From assembly GCA_041392765.1 (NCBI GenBank), contig JAWKLL010000018.1, forward strand, positions 1 to 64,000: a stretch of 64,000 bases of DNA, read 5' to 3'. The notes beneath the pieces are model-generated. The model searched no databases and was not told the origin of the DNA. It saw only the letters and a list, made by a program, of their open reading frames with translations. Below are positions 1 to 10,728 of this stretch, one piece after another (the first letter of the stretch is position 1; each line of letters begins with the position of its first letter). This DNA comes from Lewinella sp041392765. Lineage in GTDB: Bacteria; Bacteroidota; Bacteroidia; Chitinophagales; Saprospiraceae. The translations under genes and the position numbers were made by a program.

Positions 1-1
1 T

Positions 2-1036
2 AAAGCCATTGAGGAACAAAAGCTGCCTTCTGCCAAAAACATAGGCGTTTTTACGACTAGCTTCGATATCATTGAACAAACGGCACTTAACAAGATCGCC
101 TACCTTCAGCAGGATGGCAACACAAATCGCTGGTTGGAACTTCACCCTATTTACCAGCACTTATTGGAGCACTACAAGGCAATAGCTACTGTACAAGCCT
201 ACCTGCCACCACTTCGTTTTGAGTACGATATCTCTAGTTTAGAATCACTTGTTGAACACAGCAGGCTCGCTTGCGCTGATTACTGGCAACAACGAGCCGA
301 CTCCCTAGTTTCCGCTGCACTGAGTGGCGATAAACAATCTGCTCGAAAGGCGTATGCCTACCTCCAATATAGTTTGGCGTATGCCCCTGAGCGAATCGCT
401 ACCTCGTTGCAGGCAGACAGTATGCGCGATGCTGGCATTATTCGATGGATGGTAGAACCCGTACAACCTAATTCATCGCAGGAAGCGGATGTTTTGAGGC
501 TGTTACTCTATGATCAACCTGTTCATTATGATGACTGGATAGAAATTCATTTTCAACCTACTTCCGCACGTATCGATTTTTATGCAAGGGTGGATATATG
601 GGATATTTATGTCAGCACTGACCGTTATTCTTCCAGTACGCACTGTTACAGTAAAGAAGTACAGGAGGGTACGGAAACAATAACCAAGGAGGTTTGCAAA
701 GGCGATACGGTTGTCACCGTAACTGAGACAGTGCCTATTATGATAACAGTCCGTGGTTCAATTACAGAAGTAGTACAGAGCAAAGAAGCTAGTGCGCTTT
801 TTATTATTTCAGTACTGGATCCTTTCACCGACCATAAACTCGAACAAATAAAATTTACAGCAAGCTCCGACTGGACGAACGACTATGAAGTTTGCGAAGG
901 GGATAGGCGTGCCTTGCCATCCTCCTGTTTTGGTATGGAGGCTATGTACCCTTCATACGGAAGTATGTTAGCTATGGTAGTAAGAGCAGGTAGGAGAATA
1001 CTGATTCGGAAACTGAAGCAATACAGTAAATTTTAG
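2..1036 (+). CDS. hypothetical protein, 5'-truncated by window edge
   Basis: The frame ending at 1036 is open back to base 2 with no stop, so the gene begins outside the window; about 344 residues are visible. I do not recognise the family. The first half is probably helical with many Ala, Tyr and Gln residues (for example LEHSRLACADYWQQRADSLV). The second half looks like alternating beta strands and contains scattered Cys residues and a Thr/Val-rich stretch (CKGDTVVTVTETVPIMITV). The C-terminus is basic (RAGRRILIRKLKQYSKF). The N-terminus is absent, so a signal peptide cannot be judged. It is followed by repeats and the RidA-like gene. That it is a real gene is likely because of its length and normal composition; the function is unknown. 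Confidence 0.7.
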   Translation, partial: KAIEEQKLPSAKNIGVFTTSFDIIEQTALNKIAYLQQDGNTNRWLELHPIYQHLLEHYKAIATVQAYLPPLRFEYDISSLESLVEHSRLACADYWQQRADSLVSAALSGDKQSARKAYAYLQYSLAYAPERIATSLQADSMRDAGIIRWMVEPVQPNSSQEADVLRLLLYDQPVHYDDWIEIHFQPTSARIDFYARVDIWDIYVSTDRYSSSTHCYSKEVQEGTETITKEVCKGDTVVTVTETVPIMITVRGSITEVVQSKEASALFIISVLDPFTDHKLEQIKFTASSDWTNDYEVCEGDRRALPSSCFGMEAMYPSYGSMLAMVVRAGRRILIRKLKQYSKF

Positions 1037-1132
1037 ACATAGGCTTAATCCTGTTTTGTGCTTTGAGTCGCTTGCCCTATTTTGCAGCGTCTAATCACAC
1101 AGGGTATTTTTAATAGCCCCACGCCAATAAGA

Positions 1133-1204
1133 GACGGGAAAAAAATTAATTGCACAACTTTTGATTCGAAAAAAGTTGTTCAATTAATTTCCGTCAAATT
1201 ACTA
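1133..1204. repeat. palindromic element R1, copy A1
   Basis: Imperfect inverted repeat. The left arm GACGGGAAAAAAATTAATTG is answered by CAATTAATTTCCGTC on the right, followed by the terminal box CAAATTACTA. Related copies are at 1207, 36804, 41656 and (inverted) 53511. It occupies the 302-base gap between the first gene and the RidA-like gene, and I see no gene in that gap. Confidence 0.75.
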
Positions 1205-1206
1205 TG

Positions 1207-1339
1207 GGACGGGAAAAAAATAAGTGATCTCATTTTTGGCTTGGCTTTATGCACTAAGCGTAGGAATACTTGCACAAAGCGTGTGTATAAAGACAAGCCT
1301 TTAGAAAAAATGGGATCAGTTATTTCCGTCAAATTACTA
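1207..1339. repeat. palindromic element R1, copy A2
   Basis: Second R1 copy, directly adjoining the first. It has the same outer boxes (GGGACGGGAAAAAAATAA on the left, TTATTTCCGTCAAATTACTA on the right), inner arms TGATCTCATTTTTGGCTTGG / AAAAAATGGGATCA, and a loop containing GCACTAAGCG and GCACAAAGCG. Its closest relative here is the inverted copy at 53511-53622. The last base of the terminal box is also the A of the ATG of the next gene. Confidence 0.75.
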
Positions 1340-1749
1340 TGAATAAAATCCTTTCCGAAAAAGCTCAGCCTTTAGGCAATTACCCGCATGTGAGGCGCGT
1401 GGGTGATTTTATCTTCGTTTCTGGTACGAGCAGCCGCCGACCTGATAATACCCATGAGGGAGTACATATCGCTCCCGATGGCACAATCACTCTCGACATC
1501 CAAGCACAAACACGTGCTGTATTAGACAACATCCACGCGTTGCTGCAAAGCATGGGGGCTGGCCTGCAAAACGTGGTAGATATTACTACTTTTTTGGTCA
1601 ATATGGAAGACTTCAAAGGCTACAATGAAGTGTATGGCACTTACTTTAATGCCACCACAGGCCCTACCCGCACCACGGTAGCCGTTCACCAATTGCCCCA
1701 TCCAAATCTGTTGATTGAGATAAAAGCTGTTGCCTATTTACCACAATAG
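1339..1749 (+). CDS. RidA/YjgF-family protein (2-aminomuconate deaminase-like)
   Basis: 136 residues, the usual RidA length. RidA proteins form trimers and hydrolyse reactive enamine/imine intermediates in the cytoplasm. The VSGTSSRRPDNTHEGV segment (about residues 29-44) resembles the branch containing 2-aminomuconate deaminases of tryptophan/2-nitrobenzoate catabolism. The family's conserved Arg is seen in GPTRTTVAV (about 111-119), followed by the typical C-terminal LLIEIKAVAYLP. No other catabolic genes for 2-aminomuconate lie nearby, so a general housekeeping deaminase is equally possible. The ATG abuts the end of palindromic element A2, so its upstream DNA is repeat-derived. No downstream partner gene is in the same unit. 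Confidence 0.85.
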   Translation: MNKILSEKAQPLGNYPHVRRVGDFIFVSGTSSRRPDNTHEGVHIAPDGTITLDIQAQTRAVLDNIHALLQSMGAGLQNVVDITTFLVNMEDFKGYNEVYGTYFNATTGPTRTTVAVHQLPHPNLLIEIKAVAYLPQ

Positions 1750-1846
1750 AACCGACTACAAGTGTTATCTTGTTTTAATAGACTAAAGAAGAAGGGGAAA
1801 GCGTTATATTAACCACTTCCCTTTTGGAAAAAATAACCTTCGCGAC

Positions 1847-4800
1847 ATGAAACTACTCAAGCGTTTACTCCTAATTTTCGGCGTTTTTATTGTATTGGCT
1901 ATTGGTATTGTGCTGGCCATTCCCTTTTTGTTTAAGGATGAATTGGTGGCCTTGGTAAAAGAACAAGTCAACGCCAATCTGAAAGCAACCGCTGATTTTT
2001 CAGATGTAGATATTTCGCTTTTGCGGTCTTTCCCTCATTTGAGTGTATCGCTTCAGGATTTCTCCTTGGTATGGCAAGATGTGTTTGAGGGAGTTCATTT
2101 GGCTACTGCTCAAAATGCCGCCGTTACCATTGATATCCGTTCCTTCTTTGGTGCTAATAAGCCCATTGAAATTCGGAAAGTGGCCTTGGCAAAACCAGCT
2201 ATCAATATCTTGGTGCTGGAGGATGGTACCGCCAACTACGATATTGCCCTTCCTGCCGAGGACACCACGGCTACGGAAGAACCCGTAAGTGATATGGTCA
2301 TTGCTTTGCAATCCTATATGCTGACGGATGCCTCTATTCGCTATCAGGATAAAAGCACCCAAACTGATGTTGAGATAAAGGGCCTCAACCATACGGGGAA
2401 AGGCGATTTCACCCTTACCCAATACGATTTGGATACCCACACCGATATTGCTGACATGACCGTGGAAATGGAGGGTATTTCCTACCTGAAGCACGCTCAA
2501 TTGAATTTAGATGCCATTTTCAATATCGATGCCGAAAAGAGTTTGTATGTTTTTAAAGACAACGAACTTACCGTAAATGCTTTGGTGTTGCAGGCAGATG
2601 GTTCCGTGCAGTTGTTGGAGGAAGATATTGTGATGGATTTACAATTCAAGGCACCAGGCAGTGATTTCCGTAGCCTTTGGTCGCTTATTCCCAATGCTTA
2701 TACCGCTGATTATGCCAATGTGGACATTGCGGGCACCTTCCGCTTAGAGGGCTTGGTAAAAGGCACTTACAACGAAACCACTTACCCTGCTTTCCGCATA
2801 CAGACGAAGGTGGAAAATGGCAAAGTAAAGTACCCTGATTTGCCATTGGGCATTTCCAATATACGCGCCTTTTTGGACGTAAACAGCCCCAGTAGCGATT
2901 TAGATGATATGCAAATTAAAGGGGAAAACATCGGGCTTGTCATTGATAAAGACCCTTTTGAAGCCAATTTCAGTGTTCGTACCCCCATTTCCGACCCAGA
3001 TGTGAAAGCCAATGTCGCAGGTACAATTGACCTCGCCAAGTGGGGCAAGGCTTTTCCTTTGGATGGCGTGCAAGAAATGGCGGGCATCATCACTGCCGAC
3101 ATCAATATGGATACTCGTTTGTCCACCATTGAAAAAGAACAATACGAACAGGTGAAAATGAGTGGCGATGCCGCGATAGAAAACTTACGTTACTTAGCGG
3201 ATGGGCTGCCGTTGGTGGTCATTAATCGGGCGGTTACTCATTTTACGCCCCAACGTGTGGTGGTCGATGAGTTCAGTAGCCAATTGGGCAAAAGTGACCT
3301 TAGCGCTAGCGGCCATATTGATAACATTTTGGCCTATATCTCGCCAGAGAAAACTATGAAAGGGGCTTTCAAAGTACATACCAACTACTTCTTCGCAGAT
3401 GAGTGGATGACAGCGGAAGAATCCACTACCCCCGTACCAAGCGAAGCACCGTCAGCCACTACCGAAATTTTCGACCGTTTCGATTTTTCCTTGATGCGTC
3501 TGCCGGTAAAATCGTCTATGATGTATATGAAATCACCAATGCTTCTTTGAAAGGCAATGCCAAGCCTAATAAAATCGAAGTTACGGCTATGCAGGCCAAC
3601 TTGGGTGAGAGCGATTTTAGTGGCAATGGCACTTTGTTGAATGTCTTTGACTATCTATTTGATGAAGGCACGTTGGCAGGTAATATGTACCTGAAATCCG
3701 GCTTTTAGACTTGAATCCTTTTATGGTGGAAACGGAATCAACCACTTCTACGGATGCCTCCGAGCCTTTGAGCGTAATTCCTATACCCGACCATATTGAT
3801 ATGTCCATACAGGCGGATGTTGATAGGCTTCGCTACACGGATATGGAACTCAAAGATATGAGGGGCAAACTGAGTATTGCCGACCAAGCCGTTGTGATTG
3901 AGGATGGCAGTGCCAAAGCATTGGGTGGAGGGATTGCTTTTACGGGGGCTTACGACACACAAGACTTGGCTAAACCTACCTATAATTTCAAGTTCAGCTT
4001 GCAGCAGTTGGACTTCCAACAGAGTTTTAAAACGTTCAACACCTTCTCATCTTTTGCGCCCATTGGCCAGTTGGTTACAGGGCAATTCTCAACCGATTTG
4101 ATTATGTCGGGGATACTGGGGCAAGACATGATGCCAGACCTGAACAGCATAGATGCCAAAGGTTTATTTGAAACCTTAAATGGTTCCCTCAAAGGCGCGC
4201 ACCCGCTGTCGGTGGTCGGTAATGCCTTAGACATAAAGGAACTCAAGGAAAGTGTGTCGTTTGATAATCTGAAAAGCTGGTTCACGATTCAAAAAGGTTT
4301 CTTTGAAGTAGAACCATTCGATGTGCGAGTAAGTGGTATGCCAATGACGATAGCCGGCAAACACAGTTTGACCCAAGAATGGAGTACACCATTAATACAG
4401 TCGTTCCGCGCAGCAAGCTGGGTTCGGGTGCATTGGGCAATACGGTCAATGCAGGGGTGAGTGCACTCGTCAAACAAGCCAATCAATTGGGATTGAATGT
4501 GAATGATGCCGAAAACTTGAATGTTCAAATCATCCTTTCGGGCAATATGTCTAAACCCAAAGTAGGTTTCAAACTATTGGGAACAGACGGTCAAACTTCG
4601 GTTGTTGCTTCAGCCAAAGAAGAAGCCAAAGAGGTCGTAAAAGAGCAGGTGGATGCGGTAAAAGGCCAGGTAAACCAAGAAGTACAAGCCGCCAAAGACC
4701 GGGTGACAACACAAGCCAACCAAGCCTTGGACTCAGCCAAAACGGTAGTATCGAAGGAGGTGGAAAAGGCTGGCCAACAAGTGCTAGACCAATAAGGCGC

Positions 4801-4929
4801 AATCAAGCTGGCGGGCTGTTAGACTCCACCGCCGCAGGTACGAAGGTAGAAGGTGCCATCGACAAGATTAAGGGCGATATCAAGGACTTCAATCCGTTTA
4901 AAAAGAAAAAAGACGGTGGGGGTGGGTAG
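1847..4929 (+). pseudogene. AsmA-family envelope protein, reading frame broken at four places
   Basis: An AsmA-like protein of about 1,025 residues when the frame is restored. AsmA-family proteins are inner-membrane anchored, largely beta-structured periplasmic proteins linked to outer-membrane biogenesis and lipid transport. Seen: a start with an N-terminal membrane anchor (MKLLKRLLLIFGVFIVLAIG), the typical VNANLKATADFSDVDISLL segment, long beta-rich repeats, then an Ala/Gln/Lys helical tail ending in a KKKK and Gly-rich stretch. The frame moves by -1 near 3490 (run of T then CC), near 3705 (TTTT), near 4378 (GAATGG) and near 4792. Each break is repaired by adding one base, and the family-like sequence continues on both sides. 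This is either an inactivated gene or uncorrected sequence indels. The next gene follows 82 bases later on the same strand. Confidence 0.85.
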
Positions 4930-5011
4930 TTTTAACAGAAAACGCCAAAAAAAATATTTCTGCGTTGTGTAAAATCCTTTCGCCTTGCATCCATTAGATA
5001 AAAATAGGCTT

Positions 5012-6789
5012 ATGAAGTACTTATTTATCTTTTGGATGGCAGTTGTAGGGGTGTGTACCCTAACCGCCCAAGGTATCACAGGTAAGGTATTAGACCAAGA
5101 TTCAGGAGAACCGCTCATTGGTGCCAGCGTGCGGGTATTGGGTACGGCTGGCGTTCATGGAACTATCACTGATTTTGAAGGGAACTTCACGTTGTCCTTA
5201 CCGGATAGTTGTTTGCGGGTGCAAGTCAGCTATATGGGGTACAATAATCTTGAAGCCACTGCATGTCGTGATGCCAAAAATGAATTATTGCTCGCGCCTT
5301 CGGGGGCGATGTTGGAGGAAGTGGTGGTAGTAGGGCTGGGGGTCAGGCATAAAGTGAGAGCGATGGCTTCTTCCGTTTTTTCAGGAAACAAACGACACGC
5401 TGCTCCTGAACCTAAAAACAGAGAAAGCTACACCACCATCCAAGAAAATGGTTTTATAGCAACCCAAAAAGAAGCTACCTCCACTTTTGGGTTAGATGTC
5501 GATGCGGCAAGTTATAGCAATGTACGCCGCTTTCTCTTCGATGGGCAAATGCCGCCTAAGGATGCTGTACGCAGCGAAGAGATGATTAACTATTTTCAAT
5601 ATGCACATGCTGCACCCGACGGAAACACCCCGTAGCGATATCGACTGCCTTGTCGGAATGTCCCGAATCCTGCCAACCAATTACTTATGGTAGGGGTGCG
5701 TGCTCGTACTATGGCACCTGCTGATTTGCCTGCTTCCAATATCGTTTTTCTGATAGATATATCAGGCAGTATGCAGGATTGGAACAAATTGCCGCTTTTG
5801 GTAGAGAGTTTCAAGTTGCTAACCGATAACTTACGCGAACAAGATAAAGTATCCATCGTGACCTATGCAGGCAATTCAGGTTTGGTATTACCGCCAACAT
5901 CTGGGGCGGATAAGCAAAAATAAGAGCCGCTCTTGATAATTTGCAAGCAGGCGGAGCTACGGCAGGAGCTGCGGGTATTCGGTTGGCATACCAGGTGGCA
6001 CGCGAAAACTTTGTAGCAGATGGTAACAACCGTGTCATTTTAGCAACGGATGGTGATTTCAATGTGGGCATCTCAGACAATACATCCTTAGAAGCACTCA
6101 TCACCCACGAACGGGAGAGTGGTATTTACCTTTCTGTTTTAGGTTTTGGCAGAGACAACCTGCAAGACGATAAAATGCAACTCTTGGCAGATAAAGGCAA
6201 TGGCAACCATGCGTATATCGACCAACTGAACGAAGCCAAAAAGGTATTGGTCAGTGAGTTTGGTGGCACGCTGTTTACCGTAGCTAAAGATGTGAAATTG
6301 CAAGTAGCCTTTGACCCGCAAAAGGTAGCATCCTATCGTTTGGTAGGGTATGAAAATCGGTTACTCAACAAGGAAGATTTCGAGGATGATACCAAAGACG
6401 CGGGGGAATTGGGGGCAGGACACACCATCACGGCACTCTACGAAATTGTACCCGGCCACGAACGCCAGTCTGATGCGCCTCCAGCCGAAGTGCGCCTGCG
6501 CTACAAGTTGCCGGACGGTGTTCGTAGCCAAGAAATGCAGGCTACTGTACCCTTCAGACCCGATAGCTTCGGTCAGGCAAGTGTGGATTTGAGATGGGCA
6601 GCGGCTGTAGCGGAGTTTGCCATGCTCTTGCGGCAAAGCGAACACAGAGGTATCGCCGATTTTACCCATTGTGAACAATTGGCTCGCCAAGCGCAGGGAC
6701 GCGACCCCTTCGGCTATCGCGCTGAAATGATTCGCATGATACAAGCCGCTACGGTCATAGATAGTGATAGTGCTGCCCCCTCAGAGTAA
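5012..6789 (+). pseudogene. secreted YfbK-like von Willebrand A protein with carboxypeptidase-regulatory N-terminus, frame broken
   Basis: I chose the ATG at 5012, which begins a signal peptide (MKYLFIFWMAVVGVCTLTAQ). Next comes a CarboxypepD_reg-like domain (about residues 22-100) ending in EEVVVVGLG, the sequence usually found before the TonB-dependent receptor plug. Then come the YfbK-type N-terminal region (YTTIQENGFIATQKEATSTF, DVDAASYSNVRRF), a VWA domain with the metal-binding motif DISGSM, and a C-terminal region resembling DUF3520. The frame is lost near 5631 (-1), near 5664 (two bases missing at the expected CPWNP site) and near 5921 (one A missing in a run). All three restore cleanly. 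A role in surface protein interaction is inferred from VWA biology; the exact function is unknown. Confidence 0.85.
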
Positions 6790-6835
6790 CCATTCACGAA
6801 CTATTATGCACGATACACTCAATGCGTTGGGTGAG

Positions 6836-6926
6836 GGATTGGAGCGGTACCGAGGCAGCGAAGCGAAGGAGGTGAGAGCGTAAAGCCCGACCCTGCACCC
6901 CTCAAGGTGCAGGGGCACCCCCTAAT
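6836..6926. repeat. REP-like palindromic element R6, copy 1
   Basis: GGAGCGG followed about 40 bases on by AAAGCCCGACCCTGCACC and a hairpin (CCCTGCACC...GGTGCAGGGG), ending in CACCCCCTAA. Related copies are at 38463-38577 and, reversed, at 41762-41806. It sits between two co-directional genes. Confidence 0.6.
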
Positions 6927-6986
6927 AATTTTTTTTACCAAAAAAGAGATGGCGTTTTTTAGTTTCCATCTTCAAAACAATAAATT

Positions 6987-8832
6987 ATGAAATGGCTAAC
7001 TTTTGCATTAATTACACTCCTCTTTGGTGGGTTTTCCCCGCTTGTTGTGCCGGAAAAGGCGGCGGAGGCACCTTACACCCTCGAGGGGTATGTGTTGGAT
7101 GGAGAAGAGCCGTTAGTGGGAGCCTCTATCCTGATTAAGGGTACTGCTATCGGAACGGTGACGGACGCGAAGGGATATTTTGCCCTAAAAACAGATAGCC
7201 TTTGCACAACGGTGGAGGTTACCTATACAGGCTATGACCCATTGGTGGTGGAAGGAGCTTGTGCGAACACGGTGCACCGTTTTCAGCTAGAGGCAGGTAT
7301 TGCATTAGACGAAGTGGTGGTGGTGGCTTATAAAGCACCGATGGTAGAAATGGATATGGTTACATCTGGCGCGACGATTAGTGAAAGCCGTATAAAGTCA
7401 TTGCCTACAAGGAGTGTTAGTGCTTTGAAGGGGACTACGGCGGGTATGAGTGCTGCGGCATCTGAAAAATCTGACGTATCAAGAGCCATTGCGATGACAC
7501 AGGAACTGCCCAATGCCGGTCAACTGACAGCAGGGGAAATCAACGATTTTGGAAAGTGGGAATTGTGGGAAGATATAGCTAAGGAAGATTTGCAAGCTCA
7601 TCGCAGTACTTGGCATCAATACGCCGACCATCGTTACAGCCTGCAGCTCACCAACCGCGAGGGGATACCTTTGGTCAATGCCACGGTGGAGTTGATGGAC
7701 AATCAAGGTAATGTGCTATGGAAGGCTCGTACGGATGTGGCCGGCAGGGCAGAATTGTGGGCACATTATTTTGCAGAAACCGAAAAAGTAGAAAAATCCT
7801 TGACCATCAGCGGGGCTTACAAAGGGCAAACCTTCAAAGTGCCGCAGGTGAAGCCATTCCAACAGGGCATCAATTTCCATGTCTTGGATGCCTCTTGTGA
7901 ACAACGACAGTTGGTGGATGTAGCCTTTGTGGTGGATGCGACAGGCTCTATGGGGGATGAAATTCAATACCTGCAATCGGAGATGATGGATGTTATTGAG
8001 CGGGTGCAAGATTCATTGTTTGAGGCAGATTTACAGTGGGGAGCGTTTTTTATCAGGATGAAGGAGATACATATTTGACGCGAATTAAAGCTTTTACCAA
8101 CAATGCTACGGATATTGTTTCCTTCCTACAGGCACAACAAGCAGGCGGCGGCGGCGATTACCCGGAGGCAGTGGACGTAGCGTTGGAACACGCTATGGAT
8201 TCGTTGGTGTGGCGGGAAAATGCTACTACGCGCATCGCTTTTTGGTATTAGATGCACCACCGCATGAGACAGCACAACACTTGCGCCGCTTGGAAAAAGC
8301 CATAGGTAAAGCGGCAGCTTTGGGGTGCAAATTATCCCCATCAGTTGTAGCGGAGTGGACAAAAGCACCGAATACTTGATGCGTTGTATGGCTTTGGCCA
8401 CCAATGGTACTTACACCTTTGTAACAGACCACAGCGGAATTGGCAATAGCCATATTGAACCCTCCACGGATGTGTATAAAGTTGAATACCTCAATGATGT
8501 GATTACCCGCTTGATCGTGTCGAGGAGCAGAACGACCCCTTGTGAAAAAGAAATGGCGCTAAAACGCCCCATTGACTATATATATGTAAAACCTACCAAG
8601 TGGCAGGCTTACCAACCCTACGCAAGGTACTTTTCGCATCAAGATGTTAGAAGAGATGGAAGTTGCGGATATATTTCTGCACGATATTCAGGGTAAGCTA
8701 CTATTGCACTGGCGCGGGAAAAATACAAGAGAATACGACATCAGCAACCTGCCAGCGGGAGAATACCTATTGGTGGTGGTAGATACGACACATCGCGTTT
8801 CAGACCAAAAAATAGTGCTGGTGCGGGCGTGA
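6987..8832 (+). pseudogene. secreted VWA protein with SusC-like N-terminus and T9SS type A-like C-terminus, frame broken
   Basis: ATG at 6987 with a signal peptide (MKWLTFALITLLFGGFSPLV). A CarboxypepD_reg-like domain (residues about 30-110) ends in LDEVVVVAYK. The following stretch (TISESRIKSLPTRSVSALKG, TTAGMS) resembles the first part of a SusC/TonB-receptor plug, but no beta-barrel follows. A second beta domain comes next, then a VWA domain with VVDATGSMGDE. The C-terminus (IFLHDIQGKLLLHW ... YDISNLPAGEYLLVVV ... QKIVLV) matches the pattern of type IX secretion type A sorting domains. Frame breaks lie near 8040 (-1), 8243 (-1 in a T run), 8323 (-1 in a G run) and 8634 (+1 in a T run). It is a tandem paralogue, by N-terminal layout, of the gene at 5012. 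Confidence 0.82.
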
Positions 8833-8856
8833 TGAAAGTATTTTTTAGACCTACTC

Positions 8857-9930
8857 TCAGGCTTTTTCAATAGTAAAACCGAAGGTAGAGCCTAAATTTT
8901 GGGTGGAGCGAACATTGATGGTTTGTTTATGGGCTTCGACGATGTGTTTAACAATGGAAAGCCCCAAACCCGACCCGCCACGCAATCGGGAGCGGCTTTT
9001 GTCCACGCGGTAGAAGCGATCGAATACGTGGGGCAGGTGTTCTTTGGGTATGCCGATGCCATTGTCAGCCACCTCCACTAAGATGTACCTGTCCATGTCG
9101 TAGAAGCCTACTTTGGTAGCTCCTTGGGGGTTGCCGTATTTGATGCTGTTGTCGATTAAGTTGACAAGCACTTGTCGGATACTTTCCCGATCGGCTTTCA
9201 CCATGAAACCCTGATCGGCACCGGGTTTGAACTCAAGGCGTAGGTTGGCTTCTTTGGCTTTGAACTCTAAATCTTCAAAGACTTCATTGACGAGGTCTTT
9301 GATGTCGAACGTCTGCATTTCTAAGATAAGCTCGCCAGTTTCCAAGCGGGAAATAGCACTCAAGTCTTCCACGATGGTGTGGAGGCGTTCTACGTTTTTG
9401 ACGGCTTTTTGTAGAAATTTCAGGTTGATTTTTTGGTCTTCCAGCCCGCCGTCGAGGAGGGTGTGCAAATATCCTTGAATATTGAAGATGGGCGTTTTGA
9501 GTTCATGAGAAATATCGCCCACAAATTTGCGCCGATATTCTGCCCATGATTTGTACTTAGCGATTTCGGCTTGCTGGATTGCTGCCCAGGTACTCACCTC
9601 TTTTTCTACTTCATCGAGGATGTTAGCGTTCACATCCATTTGGAAAGGCCGCTCGGTATTGGATAGCTTGTGCTGGTGAATGGTTTTGTAAATGAGTTTG
9701 ATTTTCCTGTAAATATAATTTTTGAGGAAAAAGATGGTAATGGCATAAGAAATAGCAAACAAAAAAGGAGGGAAGAGCAGCCACAGCCACTCATTAGCAA
9801 ACATACCCGTAACAATCAACAACAGGACGAACGCAACACTGCCTCCGCCCGTGATGAGCAGAGAGACGAAGACAGCGATTTGACGTGGCGTAGCGTTTTT
9901 TAGCATTTGCCAAGAATTGTGCTGCTCCAT
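8857..9930 (-). CDS. sensor histidine kinase, PhoR-like
   Basis: 357 residues. Two N-terminal membrane segments (about residues 19-45 and 48-70) with a very short connecting loop, so sensing is probably within or near the membrane. A HisKA domain follows with the H-box SHELKTP (phospho-acceptor His about 142), then a HATPase_c domain with the N box (NLIDNSIKYG), G1 (ADNGIGIP) and G2 (GGSGLGLSIV). It would phosphorylate the regulator encoded just upstream in the same transcript (6 bases between genes). No frame damage. The stimulus cannot be told from sequence; a PhoR-type phosphate role is possible, but no pho genes are nearby. Confidence 0.93.
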   Translation of the reverse strand: MEQHNSWQMLKNATPRQIAVFVSLLITGGGSVAFVLLLIVTGMFANEWLWLLFPPFLFAISYAITIFFLKNYIYRKIKLIYKTIHQHKLSNTERPFQMDVNANILDEVEKEVSTWAAIQQAEIAKYKSWAEYRRKFVGDISHELKTPIFNIQGYLHTLLDGGLEDQKINLKFLQKAVKNVERLHTIVEDLSAISRLETGELILEMQTFDIKDLVNEVFEDLEFKAKEANLRLEFKPGADQGFMVKADRESIRQVLVNLIDNSIKYGNPQGATKVGFYDMDRYILVEVADNGIGIPKEHLPHVFDRFYRVDKSRSRLRGGSGLGLSIVKHIVEAHKQTINVRSTQNLGSTFGFTIEKA

Positions 9931-9936
9931 TAGATA

Positions 9937-10623
9937 TTAAAATTCAAATTTGTAGCCAATACCCTTGATTGTCTTGATGTATTTATCGCCGATTTTTTCG
10001 CGCAGCTTGCGGATGTGTACGTCAATCGTGCGGTTGCCTACGATGACATCTGTGCCCCATACTTTGTTGAATATTTCTTCACGGGTGAATACTTTGCCAG
10101 GTTTGGAAATCAAGAGGTTGAGTAACTCGAACTCTTTTTTTGCCAATTCGATTTCCTTATTGCCCTTCAAAACGATCACCCGTTCTCGATCCACGCTCAG
10201 CTCCCCGATGTGGATGATGTGGTCTGTATCCTCTACCGGTTCTCTTCTATCGGAGCGGCGCAGCAATGCCTTGATGCGGCTGATAAAAACCCGTGGCCGA
10301 ATGGGTTTAGTGATATAATCGTCGCCTCCGGTTTCGAGGGCTGCAATTTGTGAGAAATCCTCCTCACGGGCAGTCAGAAAAGTAATAATGGTCTTGTCGA
10401 ACTTAGGCCGATTCCTGAGTACCCTGCATACTTCAACACCATCCATTTTGGGCATCATAATATCCAGAATGATAAGGTCGGGCATTTCCTTTTCTGCCAC
10501 AGCTATGCCCGCTTCTCCATCGGATGCGGTAACGACGATAAAGCCTTCTTTTTCAAGGTTATATTGGAGGAATTCCAGAATATCCGGTTCATCATCCACC
10601 ACCAAGATTTTTGCCGATTCCAT
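9937..10623 (-). CDS. OmpR/PhoB-family response regulator
   Basis: 228 residues. Receiver domain (about 4-120) with the acidic pair DDE at 10-12, phospho-acceptor Asp 54 in LIILDIMMPKMDG, a conserved Thr (FLTAREE) and Lys (ITKPIRP). The C-terminal winged helix (about 132-228) has the typical ending RTIDVHIRKLREKIGD and IKGIGYKFEF. It is the first gene of a pair with the histidine kinase at 8857-9930. The two are likely a transcriptional two-component system; the targets are not visible. Length and motifs are normal. Confidence 0.95.
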   Translation of the reverse strand: MESAKILVVDDEPDILEFLQYNLEKEGFIVVTASDGEAGIAVAEKEMPDLIILDIMMPKMDGVEVCRVLRNRPKFDKTIITFLTAREEDFSQIAALETGGDDYITKPIRPRVFISRIKALLRRSDRREPVEDTDHIIHIGELSVDRERVIVLKGNKEIELAKKEFELLNLLISKPGKVFTREEIFNKVWGTDVIVGNRTIDVHIRKLREKIGDKYIKTIKGIGYKFEF

Positions 10624-10728
10624 AAGGTGTGCAATGCTTGTTCGGGCAAAAGTAAACGTTTGGAAATGCGAACTGCCAAATTGCGTGTTAAATAATCATT
10701 AAGTTAACAACTATTTAAAAAATAACTG

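Noticed and set aside
1082..1342. Plus-strand frame of 86 codons
   Set aside because: It lies almost wholly within two R1 palindromic elements, and the translation just reads the repeat.
1847..8832. Programmed ribosomal frameshifting as explanation of the breaks
   Set aside because: There are many breaks of differing type and site, without a shared slippery heptamer or downstream structure; indels fit better.
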